NCBI GenBank assembly: GCA_036346405.1
Contig: CM070546.1
Span: 108,134,826-108,198,825 of the forward strand
DNA: 64,000 nucleotides
Direction of reading: 5' to 3'
Source: Phyllostachys edulis
Lineage: Eukaryota; Streptophyta; Magnoliopsida; Poales; Poaceae
Under the pieces are notes generated by a model. The model worked only from the letters and a program-made list of their open reading frames with translations. It made no database searches and was not told the origin of the DNA. Both the position numbers and the translations under genes were made by a program. Shown piece after piece: positions 1-12,064 of this stretch (the stretch's first letter is position 1; each line of letters opens with the position of its first letter).

Positions 1-94
1 TATGATGTTCCTGAAAATTGTAATAATTTATTTATCTTTTTACTCAAACTGAATTTTTATAGTTAAAGTAAAGTAATTTTTCATTATACTGCAG

Positions 95-1602
95 CTCTTT
101 CAAATGATGAGGTTCTAGCTAGGGCCTCAGTCCTATTAAAGGATCGGGTTTCAGAAAAGGAACTAATCGATATAGAAGCACAGCCCCCAAACTTGATTGG
201 GGCTACCTTATCACTTAGGAAAGATCGTACAGTGGTAAGAATTCATTCAAATAATTAGACATAAAAGGTAAATTTGCACATGTCTAATTTGTATGTTTCT
301 GGACAGACGACTTCAAAGAAACGTCCCATCTCAGATGTCGGTGCGAGCTCTTCCCCTCATTTGGCAAAGAGTGTAGGATTATTTCCAGACCTCCTATTGC
401 GCCAAAGAAAACGAAACCCACACTGGCTTCAATTTTAGTTCTTCTGAGACCTCTTCCTTCAATTCCAACTCATTCGAGATCTTCTACCCGTGAGGTATTG
501 AAAACAAAAATTAAGACTTTAGTTTTTTGATGTCTCTAACCCACAACCAATGTATTCTATATCAACTCTCTTGGCTGGGGTGGTCCAGGATGAAGGATCG
601 TCAGAAGAGTCCGAAGAGGAGGTTCCTCTTCAGAGGGTTTCACAGTCAAGGACTTCCATGACCTTGGTTCCCTCCTCGCCAGAGCAAATGAGAGAACCTA
701 CTTTCACTGTGAATGAGGACTTTATGTTGCTCTTTAGCAAAAGTGGTTTCGAGATCGAGTAAGTTCTTCGATAATAACTTTATAATTTTGGTTTTAAAAT
801 GACCAATCCTCTCTCTTTTTTAGCCTTTCTTTGCCGTCGGACCCGAAAAGGGGACAACTGATAGCTCAGGAACAAACTTCGCCACCAATTGTACTGGCAA
901 CAGAGGAATCCCTGGCAGAAGATATTCTGCCAATGGAAATACCTCCTAGGACCACTGAGGAAGTGGTCCAGGATGTTCTGACAACAGCTACTGGAACATC
1001 CAAGGGGGTGCCACAGGACATAGAGGTCCAAACTGAAAGGACCTCCCAAAAGGATCAGATGGAAGAGGTGGTCCGTGAGACCACATGGTCAGAGGAGGTG
1101 GTCCCTGAGACCATTGAAACTCAAGACGAAGATGATCGTATCTTGGTAAACTTTTTACATCGGCAATTTTACTTTGAATATACCAGTATAAATCTAACTC
1201 ATGGAATGTCTTAGGAGTCACAAGATACCGGATCTAATCCAACCAGAGGAGTTTTTCGTTTGGTTCAATTGGATCAATCCGAGAATGAAGTTCCTCTTGA
1301 AAGTTCTGCTCCCAGAACTGAAAAGAAGGATCTCCAGGACCTCACGACATCTGTCAAAAGGTACTGGAAAGTCAATATTGATATGATAGGGGAAATAAAA
1401 AGTTTTGCAGAGGAGAAAGAGAAGTAAGTACATGAAGTTATTATTCAATCGTAAAATTCTAACTGAATAATGAACTTATGCCTTTGCTTACATTATAGGG
1501 AGTGTTTACTGGCGAAAGCCGAACAAGAAAATGCTGAGTCTGCACTTCATGCTCTCAGACTAAAATTGTCTAAGGTGGAGAAAAGATCTGAGAGGAGTGC
1601 GG
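95..1602 (+). pseudogene. Intron-bearing acidic/coiled-coil ORF, upstream part
   Basis: A reading frame runs through exons bounded by consensus GT/AG at about 95-234, 307-494, 523-758, 824-1145, 1215-1423 and 1499-1602, and most junctions keep phase. The product is hydrophilic, rich in Glu/Ser/Thr, and becomes coiled-coil-like in the last exon (Lys/Glu/Leu heptads). Its start lies left of the window. There is a 1-bp frameshift near 363. The gap at 495-522 is only 28 bp, too short for a normal plant intron, so it may be a deletion. No domain is recognised. Its tail and downstream sequence (see 5749) resemble the internal ORFs of non-autonomous grass LTR retrotransposons ('putative gypsy-type transposon' proteins); that assignment is inference. 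The last exon is cut at 1602 by a solo LTR. Confidence 0.55.
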
Positions 1603-4600
1603 TGAGGCGGACCGACCAAAAGCTCCCAGAACACCTACTAGGAGGTCTTCACCCAGGAGGTCCAACAAAAAAAAAACCACCCAGGACACAAGTTCACCCA
1701 GGAGGTCCAACAAAACCACCCAGGACTCCTTGCAAGACCTCCAGGAAGTCTGAGAGTGGCCGTGAGGCCTAGGATCACCCCAAGTTCATGACCAAACCCA
1801 TGGGAGGTCATGGGACGAGGGATCATCCTATGCCCTCTGTGTGATTGAGCTAGTCCCAAGGATCATTCGCTTCCACACAGTGGCAAAAGTGGTGACATCC
1901 AAAACGCATACTTGTATTAACAAAATATCAACCGAGTTGCTTACAAAAGCGGCCTTGGGCCGAACATGAAATACAAAAGATCCAAAAAGAAGGGCAGTCC
2001 ATCAGCACGCCACAGGCAACTGACTGGAGGCACAACCTAGTCAATTTGGTCTTCTTTACTGTCAAGGTCTTCTCCTGCCAAAAGTTATATTGAGCAAGAG
2101 TGAGCACAACTACTGTGCTCACAAGTCACACCCGTGGAATAACCAAGATGACATGCATACATGGATAATCAAAGGAAGGCATAATATGGTTGATTTGCGT
2201 AAAGCCAAGTTTCTTTCAATTACATATACTAAGTTCCAAGGCAGTTAAACAATAACTAAAATTCATTTTCGCAAATCAATTTTACAGATTGATAACATTC
2301 ATCATCTTATGGTGAAGGATACCCTCCTGTCACAAGGCTACCCGCCCAAATCTAGGGGATAGAAATCCCAAAACCTTTTGAAAAAAAACCAATATCTAAC
2401 TTTGAGTGGTCTTTGCCAACACGTCCATGACCGTGGACACGGCTATTCAAATAGTTTTCACTCTGCAGAGGTTGTACACTTTACCCACATGACATGATTC
2501 CTCTAGTTTGTCTGGTATTCGTCAATGCCACCTCTCACTGCCGAAGATAAGAGGTCTAGAGTTCATGACAAGGCTTTTACAATGCATCATTCCACCGCAG
2601 CCCCTCCTCGCTAAGGATTCGCTTCCTTTGGATAGAAACCTGCCGGAAAAGCCTCCTCTTGCGTCAGTGAGAAACATAGGTTATAAAAGACCATAGGCCA
2701 TGAAAGACCTCCCACACATCAAAGTGGAACAACTGCGGTGAAACTTTGTAAATTATTCAGTAAGGTCCCACGCTCCATTCTGGAGACATGTGGTTGCACG
2801 GTGAGGCATAACCCATTATAGGCATAGCAAAGGGACGCTCAAAAGCCGGTCCTCAAATGACTAGGGTGACAACCACAGAACCCTTGAGCCTCAACTCTAC
2901 CCAAGTTGAGCTCGTGCATAGACATACACCAACCAAGCAACCAATTCGCCCCAGTCCAAAACAATTTTCCATTTGTTTGCTTTTCATAAACCTTTTGGCA
3001 AAACTCCATGACAGCCCAATGTCATGGCTTAAAACATTCGTCACATTGGACTTTGGCAGTAAGATCTCCCAAAACAAGACTTGTTCTGAGCATGGCTAAG
3101 CATATAGTTTGCAACATCCCTAGTCCATACTATGGTGTCAACTAGGTTTTCATCTATGGTGTCAAAGGAGACAAAACAATGGCAAGCCTGGCTGTACAAG
3201 GGATAATAGGAATAACTAAAGAGTTTAAAAACAGGGACTAAATTATTTGAATTGAAATATGCATGCAATATTTAGTTGAAACCAACATAATAAACTTAAT
3301 TTACTGGGTTCAACATGATCAAGGGCATGACTTGCCTTGCTCATAGCCTTGAGAGTCTTCCTCTTCGGGACACTCAAGCTCCTTGGTGTCTTCATAATCT
3401 ACACGAGGAAACCAAAGCAACTCAATACCAAGCTCAAATAAGATCCAAAGAAACTCCAATAGAACACTAAAATAAACCATCAGAGAGGTTTGGTCGGTTT
3501 GGAGGAGGTCCAAGGAGCTTGCTGGAGGAGGTCTGAAGCTTAAGGGAGGAGGTCCAGAGAGCTTTGGAGGAGGTCCAAGAGCTTGCTGGAGGAGCCAAAG
3601 AGTGGAAATGAGGAAAAGGCTAAAGAGGAAGGGCCGCCCAAGCTTATATAGCCAGAGCCGCCAAGATTTTCAAGGGTATACGTGTTCAAGAGTTGGTGAA
3701 GGAATGATAGGAGCAGGTAAAAGATGAGACAAAAGATAGCCCGATGCTGCCAAAAGGTAGTAGCATTTAATGTGACACAACAGACATTAAATGCTTTGAA
3801 GACTTCCAAATGCAAATGATATGGTCAAAGGATAAAGAAAGAGGTCGTGACTGACAAATGGGGCCAGTCAAAGCTTAAGGAGAGGTCCTGCGGAGACCTA
3901 GAGGAGATCGCACAGAGGTCAGGGGAGGTCCTGACACACGGGGGAGGTCCGAGCACAAGACCGGAGGTCTTGATCACAAGGTGACCTCAACCCGCAAGGG
4001 AGGTCCTTGCAAAAAGATTGAGGGGGAGGTCCCGTGGACAAGGAGGTCCAGAGGGCTAAGAGGTCCAAGGGACGGGGAGGTCCTGACGGTCAGATCCACA
4101 AAGGGGAGGTCCTGACGGTCAGATCCACAAAGGGGGAGGTTCTGGCGGTCAGATCCACAAAGGAGAGGTCCTGACGGTCAGATCCACAAAGGGGAGGTCT
4201 GGACCAAGCGGGAGGCTTGAACGGACGCGAGGGAGGTCCAAGTGAACGTAGGGGAGGTCCAAATGAACTCATGGATGTTTAAGGAGCTCGGGGAGGTCCA
4301 ATCACGGTTTTGAGAGATCTCGAGAAACGGTAATACCGCGAGTTGGATGGTGACAATACCGGGTTGGCACGAGAAGGAATTTTCAAAGAGAAGGTTACAA
4401 AGATCAAGGCAAAAAAGGAGTTCAAGTGAACACCGAAGGGTTCAAAAGAACACAGAAGGAGCTCAAATGAATATGAGGGGAGACTTAGGCCTGGGGAGGT
4501 CTAAGCCAGAGAAGCATCAAAGAGGGAAGGTCTGCATCAGGGGAGGTCCAAGCACCTGAGAGGTCTAGACCTAAGGAGGTCTGGACCAAAGAAGGACAAA

Positions 4601-4795
4601 ACAAGCATAGAAGGGGAGGGATCGCCAAGTCTCCAACAAACCCAACAAACCAAAAGAGAGTTTCAGTTGAAGTTTGTTTTAGTCAATTGAAATCCATTAT
4701 GAAATTCTCAAGTTAAGCTTTGAACTCTCATCAAAACCAAATGGTTCTTTTTATTTTTAAATTTTCAAACAGGCTTCAAAAACCAGGGTGTTACA
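1603..4795 (-). mobile_element. Solo LTR of Ty3/gypsy family LTR-A, inserted in an exon
   Basis: Read on the minus strand it starts TGTAACACCCTGG and ends GGTCCGCCTCA, the TG...CA termini of an LTR, 3,193 bp long. The 5-bp direct repeat tgcgg flanks it at 1598-1602 and 4796-4800. Blocks across it match, in reverse complement, the LTR at 40157 (the start, the GACCTCC-rich zone, the stretch ending in the 'GGCCCAATGCCGC'-like block) and the LTR at 7562. No internal gag-pol is present, so it is a solo LTR left by LTR-LTR recombination. All the ORFs inside it are incidental. Confidence 0.9.
4070..4210 (-). repeat. ~30-bp minisatellite with GGAGGTCC core in solo LTR
   Basis: Four head-to-tail copies of a unit of about 29-30 bp, each made of gggGAGGTCCtgacggtcag plus atccacaaa, with 1-2 mismatches between copies. 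More diverged GGAGGTCC-spaced units extend the array on both sides (about 3850-4580). The minus-strand unit aligns with the array at 40597 in the related LTR (cttt-g-t, gatct, GACCTCCC). Confidence 0.85.
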
Positions 4796-5552
4796 TGCGG
4801 TGATTATGGCAGAGAAAACCGAAGAGATCCGTCTCTTGACTCAGAAGAATGAAAAGTTACAAGAGATCCTGGACAGACAATATAAAGAAAGCCATAATCT
4901 CTTTGAACAGAACAAGATGCTCATTAAGGAGAATGAAGGTAAGGAACTTCTCTTTTATTTTTATAGAGCATTTTTACCTTGTTATTACTTGTAATGCGTA
5001 AATTCTATTCTCTTTTTCCGTTCTTTTTTAGAACTAGAAAATGCAAAAGAGGATCTTCAGAAGATCTCTTCTAACAAAGATCTTCAGATTCAAGACTTGA
5101 AGAAAGTGGAAACACAGAGTCGTACTGCCGTGCAAGAACTTGAGATGAAGGTAGATACCATGATGAAAGCTGGCAAGAAAATTACCACAGTTACGAAAAA
5201 TAGCTTTTCTCAAATCTCAGCTTCTCTACGAGAAATCGCAGAGCATCTGAAGGCTCTGGTAACTCCTCTCGCAACCAAAATGACCTTGGATGACCTTAGG
5301 AATGATATTTATACTCGGATTATATACATTCAAAAACACATACCTGCTATGAAGACTACCATATATCAATCTTTGATAAGAGCAATGAGTCAAGCTTTAA
5401 ACCGAGTGTTATTAAAGATTGATCTTCTTTAGGGAGACTCCGTTGATCTCCAAAAGCTTATTCCCGCGCCTAAGTTCAAAAACAAAAGAAGCAGGTATGG
5501 CGGCTCAGGCCAAGATCACACCAGTGGTAGTGAAGATTATCAAAAATATTGA
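4796..5552 (+). pseudogene. Intron-bearing coiled-coil ORF, downstream part
   Basis: Continuation of the ORF left of the solo LTR: discounting the LTR and one TSD copy, the frame continues without a shift. Exons are 4796-4938 and 5032-5552, with a GT/AG intron between them in correct phase. The first exon and the start of the second are strongly coiled-coil (Leu/Lys/Glu heptads). The remainder is helical, with a basic, Gly/Ser-rich tail. An in-frame TAG at 5430-5432 precedes 39 more codons ending in TGA at 5550, so the TAG is probably a premature stop. Function unknown. Confidence 0.55.
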
Positions 5553-5748
5553 AGCTAGTGCTCCTGCCATTCCCTCAAGTGCTCCTGGCTCAAGCGTTCA
5601 ATAGTAATAATGTAATGACACGTTTTCAGTGTATAAAATGATGAAAGGATTTGGTGTACGATAATTGTAATTATTTGTTGGAAATTGACTGACTTGTTTT
5701 TACAAATTAAATCATTTTTGCAAGTTGAATTTCGTATATTTTGTTATG

Positions 5749-6750
5749 TGTAGCCCCCCACCTGGAACACTGTGTCCGGCAATAGGAGAAGTGTTTTGGG
5801 TGAATAAATGCTTTAGGACCAGGATATCTATTACAAAATCAATGATTCGGACCGGTGTGTATTCAGAAAGATAAAGTCAAACTGTTGGGTTCTTATGCAA
5901 TGAGAATTGGCTTATAGAAGAGGTCCCAAATAGTTGTCATTTTCCAAAAATATAGCGATGGCCATTTGATAAATAAAGACACTATGATCCATTAGCGAAA
6001 TTGATCAACCGTAGGCACTTAATTAAATGATGTCTGTGACTCTTGTAACAAAACGAACAAACAAGAATATAAAGAAAAAATAGAGATTGTTATCTATTCG
6101 CCAAATGACTCGAAACGGTGATGTATATTTCAAAGAGTATGCTCTGATTATAGGGAAAATGACTATGAATACACATGGATTAGGGCTTGGATCTAAATCT
6201 GGATCGGGACCTGGATTACAAAGGCACATAGGTTGGGTTCTTATAGTCTATAAAATATCGGTAGTTTGTTGCAGTGGTGCCTCTTCGCGCCAATGGTTCG
6301 CTAATGGTTGTGTCTCTTCGAGCCAATAGTCGCGTCTCTTCGTGATGACCGTTATATATATCTGAATGTTACAGCCAATATCTTCTCTCCACGTATAGTT
6401 ACTATTAATCACAAGTGGGTAACCGCTTTTCAGGACCTCCTCTGCGGGGCAGAGGTCCTGGAGTGGTCCTGGAGAAACCTATAGAGGAGGTCCAACCGAA
6501 CGTCTGCAAGAGGTTTTGAGAATGGTCAAAGAAAAAGGCTTTCGGGTCCACTTTCTGACCGCTTAATTGATCTTGGGCCCGAAAAGCCAATTTGGGCCCA
6601 GTAAGAAACCTGGCTTACTTATAAATAAACAATTAAAGATATACTCGGATAATTGACTAGTCAACAATCCTTGTCAGTGAAATGATTCTCGGATTGGATT
6701 GAGCACGAGCCTAAGGAGAAGTGGTCGCTGCTACATGACAGAGGTGGTGC
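5749..6750 (+). other. Possible 3' LTR and spacer after the coiled-coil ORF
   Basis: No coding frame is evident. At 5749 the sequence tgtagccccccacctgg resembles the TGTAGCCCCC start of LTRs that follow coiled-coil ORFs in non-autonomous grass retrotransposons, which would make the upstream ORF retroelement-internal. A promoter-like AT-rich stretch with 'tataaaatat' lies near 6240 and 'ttatatatat' near 6352. A matching left LTR would be outside the window, so this call rests on one terminus and context. Between 6433 and 6464, GGACCTCC and GGTCC copies form an imperfect inverted repeat. Confidence 0.35.
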
Positions 6751-7556
6751 TAGATATGGTGTCATGACCACCAATCTAGCCGAGGTGTAAAATTAGGTCA
6801 TGTGCAATGCCAAGTGCCTCTCTTTGGTTGGTATTGTGTAGGCAATTCTCCGCGGTATCACAAATTATTTTGTTGATAGAAGCAATAATACGTCACTCGC
6901 CATGGAAAATGACAGAGTTCTCTACTCCGCCATGATCACCAAGTACATGGAGGAGAAGAGCAAGAAGGGTGAGATGCACCGGGCATTCAAGATGGGCACA
7001 AGGGAGCTTCGCTTCGAGATCATGTGTAGGGATAAAAGACGCCGCGGGACGAACCACGAGAGGATCACCCACGAGTGTATGCTACGCCGCGCTAGTTGCG
7101 TATGCACTTGCAACAAGCCCCTTCTTTTGCATAGGCTCTGCTCCTATGTCATGGCCGCATGTTCGATGGTGGCGCAGTATCCCGGCCAGTACCTCTTTGA
7201 CTATTTCAACAAGGAGGAGGTGATGCAAACCTAGAGTGCAAAGATGTATCGTTACACCGTGGTTGACTATTTCATTGGCCATCCGACCTGAGACCAACTT
7301 ATTTGGGCCACAGACATTGATAGACTTAAGGGAAAGGTTGGCCGACAACAGGTACGATGCATCAGGAACAATATGGACGAAGTAGAAGCCGGACGTCATA
7401 CGAAGAAGTGCTCTATTTGCAAGGAGTCTGGGCACACATTCAAGAAATGCCATACGAGAAATCCACATGACGAAGAAGACATCAGCAGTCCGGACGTCGC
7501 TGTGAGGACCTCATCTGACTGCCCTACTCGAGGCGGTCCACATGGCAGACGTTGAG
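6750..7556 (+). pseudogene. MULE transposase C-terminal remnant (SWIM + zinc knuckle)
   Basis: Fragments in two frames match the last third of a Mutator-like transposase. In order: an MTTNLAE motif near 6760, the helical region before the SWIM finger, a degenerate C-x-C...C-x-x-x SWIM-like segment around 7098-7165, the 'YF.KE....W..KMY.Y' block at about 7200-7245, a basic RQQVRxIRNNMDE-like stretch (7340-7380), and a CxxCxxxGHxxxxC zinc knuckle at about 7411-7450. Several stops and shifts make it a pseudogene. The N-terminal and catalytic regions are absent to the left. It differs from the transposase in MULE-1, so it is a separate element, broken on its right by the LTR at 7562. Confidence 0.7.
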
Positions 7557-7561
7557 GTCGC

Positions 7562-10500
7562 TGTAACATTCTGATTTTCTAAATCCTTTTAAATGTGTAA
7601 AATAAATTAAAGCTATTTTATTTTAATGAGAATTACAAGTTTGGTTCGGTTGGAGAGGTTTGAGTTGCCCAGACCTCCTTTCATTGGGACCTCCGTGTGT
7701 TCCAGTGAGCTTCTTGTTCGCCTGCGGACCTCCTGAATTCATGTAAATCCCCTTTGATATCCTTTCTTGGCCGAAAGGACCTCCCTTGTGCTGGATCTAG
7801 CGGTCCAGACCTCCTCCCATTTCTAATCCAAGGGTCCAGACCTTCTATGCGTTGTGTCCCTTCGTGGACCTCCCCTTTGTTCTGAATCGAACGGTTCAGA
7901 CCTCCCCTCACTTTGAATCCAAGGGCCCAGACCTCCTCGCGCGTTATTTCTCTCTGGGGACCTTCCCTTGGCACGATCCGTTGTTGGACCTTCCTCTCGG
8001 AGATCCAACCGCTCAGACCTCCCCGCTGAGACCTCCTTCTTGAGATCCCGTGTGGGACCTCCCCTGTCTGGACCTCCTCAATCTTTAGACCTTCCGTCCT
8101 TGGGCTTAGGACCTCCTAAGCGCTTCGGACCTCCTCGAGGACCTCTATTGTGGGTCAAGACCTCCCTATTTTGACCCGATTGTTTCTAAATTGAGTCGCC
8201 CCACCGCCGGTCTTAACCATTCTCAATTCCTCGCCATGTTATTATATTGAGCATTTAATGCGGTCTTGTCACATTAAATGCATCCATATACGTGGTGTTT
8301 ACTTTGAATTGGGTCACTTAACAGTACCACGACATTTTTCTTTGTTCCTTCCCAAGCAACATCGTGTCCTTCTCGTACCTTTTGCCCAGAATCGTAGTGA
8401 CACACCTACGCTACTACCTACCTTTGACCCATTTCCATACTTATCTCGGACTCGTGTATTTCTAGTTTTCTTCACCACTTTGACTACAACTTGTCTAAGA
8501 AATTACACCACTCCACCTTCTCCATTTTCACCCTCTCGGTTTTGGACCGAGGCCTTCCAGGAGAGCTTGGTTCTTCGACCTCCCTTTCATCCATAGCTTC
8601 TTGCCCTTGGTAAGCTCTTTGATGATCTCCTCCACCCTTGTGTTTACCACTACATCGAAATTTGGTCATGTACTTCACATGACCTTCTCTTGTGGGTTTC
8701 TTTTGGATTTCTGTGAATCTCGTGTGAGGATCTCTCCTCTGAAATTGCGCAAGAACCATTGATCGGGACCTTCTTATTTATTGCTTAAAGCGCACCCTTC
8801 CCTGGTAAGCTCAGACCACTCCTAGAAGAACCTACTCTAAGACATAGGCCTTTCCGGTTGGTTAAGTTTTGGACTTTCTCTGGGATTCTTTTGGTTTCTT
8901 GTTAATCTCAGTTGGATCTTTATTTGAATCTTCTTTGAATTTGTTCTTTCATACGTGTAGATCGTGAAGACTCCAGGGAGTCTGAGTGTACTGAAGAGGA
9001 GGATTCTCAGAGTAGTGAGCAAGGCAAGTTACACTCTTGATCATATTGCACCCGATAATTTAAACTAATTATGTTACATTTTAATGTGTCTTGCATGCTT
9101 ATTTTTATCAAGTTAGTTCAATACCGGTTTTAACTTCATAGTTACACCTATTTCCTTGATATGACCCTTTGTTGATTTTGGATTTGAACATATTGTCGCC
9201 ATTAGGTCAAACTTGGCTAAATGAAGAGTATGAACCAAGATCATTTGAAAAACATGTGCTTAGTTATGCTTAGACCAAAATTGTTGTTTTGGGGAAATCT
9301 TTACCAACATGACCAAGAACTGTTTTGAATGTTTTAACCATGACATTGGGTTGTCATGGAGGTATGAAAGTATTACTGGGGAAGCAAAGTTAATGAAAAT
9401 GGATTTTGACTGGGGCGAATTGGTTGACTTGGTTGGTGCAAGTTTATGCACGAGATCGTGCCTTATGGTAGATCGATGCCCTTGGGTTTGTAGAAGTCGC
9501 CCTAGTCATTTGAGGACCGGTCTTTGAGCGACCAATGCCATGCCTATAATGGGCTATGCCACAATCGTGCAACCACATGTCTCTAGAATGGGGCGTGGGA
9601 CCTGGCTGATTAATTTGCAAAACTCTACCATATGCTGCTCCATTGGAGGTGTGGGAGGTCTTGTTTGGCCAATGGTCTTTTATAACCTACTGTTTCCACC
9701 GGTGCAAGAGGGGCTTCCACGGATTGCTATCCCTGGGGTGAAACCTTAGCAAGGAAAGGCGTGGTGGAGCAATGCATTGTAAAGGCCTTGTCATGAGCTC
9801 TAGATCTCTTACCTTTGGAAGTGAGAGGTGGTATTGACGAATCTTGGGATAAACTAGAGTACTCATGTCGTGTGGGTAAAGTGCACAACCTCTGCGAGTT
9901 AAATCTATTGAATAGCCGTGTCCACGGTCAGGGCGTCTTGGCAAAGGCCACTTGAAGTTAGATGTTGATTTTGGGGTTTTCATAAATGTTTAACAAATCT
10001 GTTTTGGGATTTTGTCCCATGGGTTTGGGCGAGGAGCCTATTGTCGGGAGGTATCCTTCACCAACTAATGATGAATGTTATCCAGCGAAAACTTGCTTGT
10101 TAAAATGAATTTTAATTATTAAAGATCTGCTTTGGAACTTAGTAATGGTATCTGAAAGAAAATTGGCTTTGTGCAAAATAACCATATTATGCCATCCTTT
10201 GATTATCCATCTATGCATGTCATGTTGCTAACCCACGGGTGTAACTTGCGAGCACGGTTGTTGTGCTCACTCTTGCTCATTACAATCTTTGCCAGGAGAA
10301 GACATTGATAGTGATGAAGATCAAAGCGACTAGGTTGTGCCCTCGATCACCGCCTGTGGCGTGTTGATGGACCCTTTTGAGTTCTTTTGCTTTTATGTAT
10401 TTATGTTTGGCCCAAGGCCACTTTGTAAACAACTTTGTAAATGTTTTGTTTGAATAAAGGTATGTTTGGATGTCACCACCTATGTGTTTGTCTTTGTGAA

Positions 10501-10888
10501 GAGCTAGCCATGATCCTTGGGATGGCTCGGGTTTCACTGAGGAACCTGAGTATGCTTGGACCTCCATGTCCACACAGTGGAGTGAATGCATGAGGTACTG
10601 GGGTGGTCCCAGATCTCCACGACCTCCTCTGGAGGGTCGTGGGAGGTTTGGGAATGCTCTCCAGACCTCCTCATCCTTCTCTGTTTGGCCGTGGTAAGGC
10701 CCTCGGGTGCTCCTTGGCTCCAGACCCTCTCGGGTCATGATCTCCTGGACCTCCAGGAAGTCCTACTGGACCTCCTGGGAGGTCTTAGTGGTCATCCGAG
10801 AGGTCCTTTGTGGACCTCTGGGAGGTCTGATGGACTTCGAGAAGGTCATGAAGGACCTCTCGGTGCCCTAGGGCCGAGTAAATCCTGA
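7562..10888 (+). mobile_element. LTR related to gypsy LTR-A, forward orientation
   Basis: Begins TGTAACATTCTG and shares the ordered block structure of LTR-A: a GACCTCC-rich zone (7672-8165), an AATGCAGC/ATTAAATGC zone, 'gtgtagatcgtgaagactcc' near 8957, 'ccatgacattgggttgtcatgg' near 9338, 'gaatagccgtgtccacggtc' near 9910, 'gtgctcactcttgctca' near 10264, and a final GACCTCC/GGAGGTC zone (10600-10870). It is more diverged from the other copies than they are from each other. The right boundary is not exact. A weak TSD (gtcgc at 7557-7561, atcgc near 10888) is possible. No gag-pol is attached, so it is a solo LTR or a truncated end. Confidence 0.75.
7672..8165 (+). repeat. GGACCTCC-rich array in LTR
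   Basis: About 20 copies of GACCTCC or one-mismatch forms, spaced mostly 20-32 bp. Spacers often carry 'gaatccaagggcccag'-like text similar to the arrays at 32910 and 40597. The ORFs predicted here only translate the repeat. Confidence 0.8.
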
Positions 10889-10975
10889 TCGCATGACCCT
10901 TTGGAAAGGTTCGTCCAGTTGAAGTATATGGTGCCCAATGCTTTGTATTATCACTTTGATTTGTAAAAAAACTAG

Positions 10976-11230
10976 GAAAAAGTCCATTTTACACCCCTGA
11001 ACTTTTCGCCGAGTCCAAATTACCCCCTGAACTCCAAAATCGTCTAATATGCACCTTCGAACTCATAATACCATGTGAATCCACCCCCTCAGGCCGAAAA
11101 TAGGTGGTTTTGGGCCACGCTGGCATCCACGTGGGGCGGTTTCACCGCGTTAGCGTCCACGTTAGACGGTTTCGCCGTGTCAGCGCCCAGTTAAGTAGAA
11201 CCTTAGCTTGCGCATCGCATCCCCATGCCA
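10976..11230 (+). repeat. MULE-1 left terminal inverted repeat
   Basis: Starts GAAAAAGTCCATTTTACACC. The block from about 11040 (cgtctaatatgcacc) to about 11190 (cgcccagttaagt) is the reverse complement of the right TIR with few mismatches, including the 'ccatgtgaatccaccccctc' and 'ccacgctggcatccacgtgg' segments. The outermost 62 bp or so after 'gaaa' are missing from the right copy. Confidence 0.88.
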
Positions 11231-11434
11231 AAAAATGAAGAGCTCCCAAATCGTAGAACCCTAGCGGTGACGACCCCTCAGCGGCGACCCCGTGGCGGCG
11301 CGCGAGGACCACTCGGAGGCGACCTCGCGGTGGCATGCGACTTCCACTCGACGGCGACCCCGCGGCGGCACACGACGACCACTCATGGCGACTTCGCGGC
11401 GGCGACGACGACCACTCATGGCGACTTCCATGGG

Positions 11435-12064
11435 ATGTCCGCTCACGGCGATGGGCGATCGGAGTCTTCGTTGGCTGTAGACCGGGTTGGTGGCGAGAAG
11501 GGGTCATCGTCGTCACCCATACCGTACCGTGAGCACCCATTGGAGTATTCGCGCGATGATGTGCCATCGCGATGTAAAGCCGCGGTGGATTTCGTGGAGT
11601 GATTCAAACCCAGGAAGGAGGTACATGACTTGTATGAGGGGCGCGGGTGAGTAATGTGATGCTGTAAATTGGTATTTGATTCGTTGAATTGGTTTTCTTC
11701 ATTGCAATTGTTTTGTACTTTAATTTGGTAGGCTGGAGGTTGCAATTTTTGGGTTTGGGTAGACGAAGAGACGGCTCCCTTTGTGAAGGAGGTTATGCTG
11801 GATCTGCGAGACACTGTGAGGTCTCTAAGGAGGTAGAACAAAGCTCAGAGAGCTTCTGAAGCTGATTCAAGGGCTAAACTAGAGGGTATGATGGATGCGC
11901 ATAAATCTGAAGTGGCTACTCTTAGAGGGATGTTGATTGCGAAGGATGCAGCACTGGATGAAAAGAAAACTAGAGTTGTGAAGTATGAGAAAGAAAGAAC
12001 ATGCTGTTTTGCAGTAGTGGTATCATGTGTTTTGCTTGTAGTTGCTCTCTTGTGTAACTACTAA
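11435..12064 (+). pseudogene. GRF-type zinc finger / coiled-coil / membrane-tail protein of MULE-1
   Basis: The ATG at 11435 opens a Ser-rich N-terminus. A 1-bp insertion near 11577 then shifts into a frame giving a GRF zinc-finger core (PRWISWSDSNPGRRY followed by a Cys). An intron with GTGAGT at 11647 and AG at 11730-11731 leads to the second half, whose start gives GCNFWVWVDEE, also typical of GRF fingers. About 75 residues of coiled coil follow, then a hydrophobic C-terminal segment (about 17 residues) ending at TAA 12064. An in-frame TAG lies at 11834-11836. Proteins of this plan (GRF finger, coiled coil, C-terminal membrane segment) are common in plant genomes and often annotated near transposases. 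Here it lies inside the TIRs, convergent with the transposase. Role unknown. Confidence 0.7.

Noticed and set aside
4090..4210. CRISPR-like regularly spaced repeats in LTRs
   Set aside because: Plant DNA, repeat cores of 7-8 bp, spacers related to each other and inside LTRs; a minisatellite, not CRISPR.
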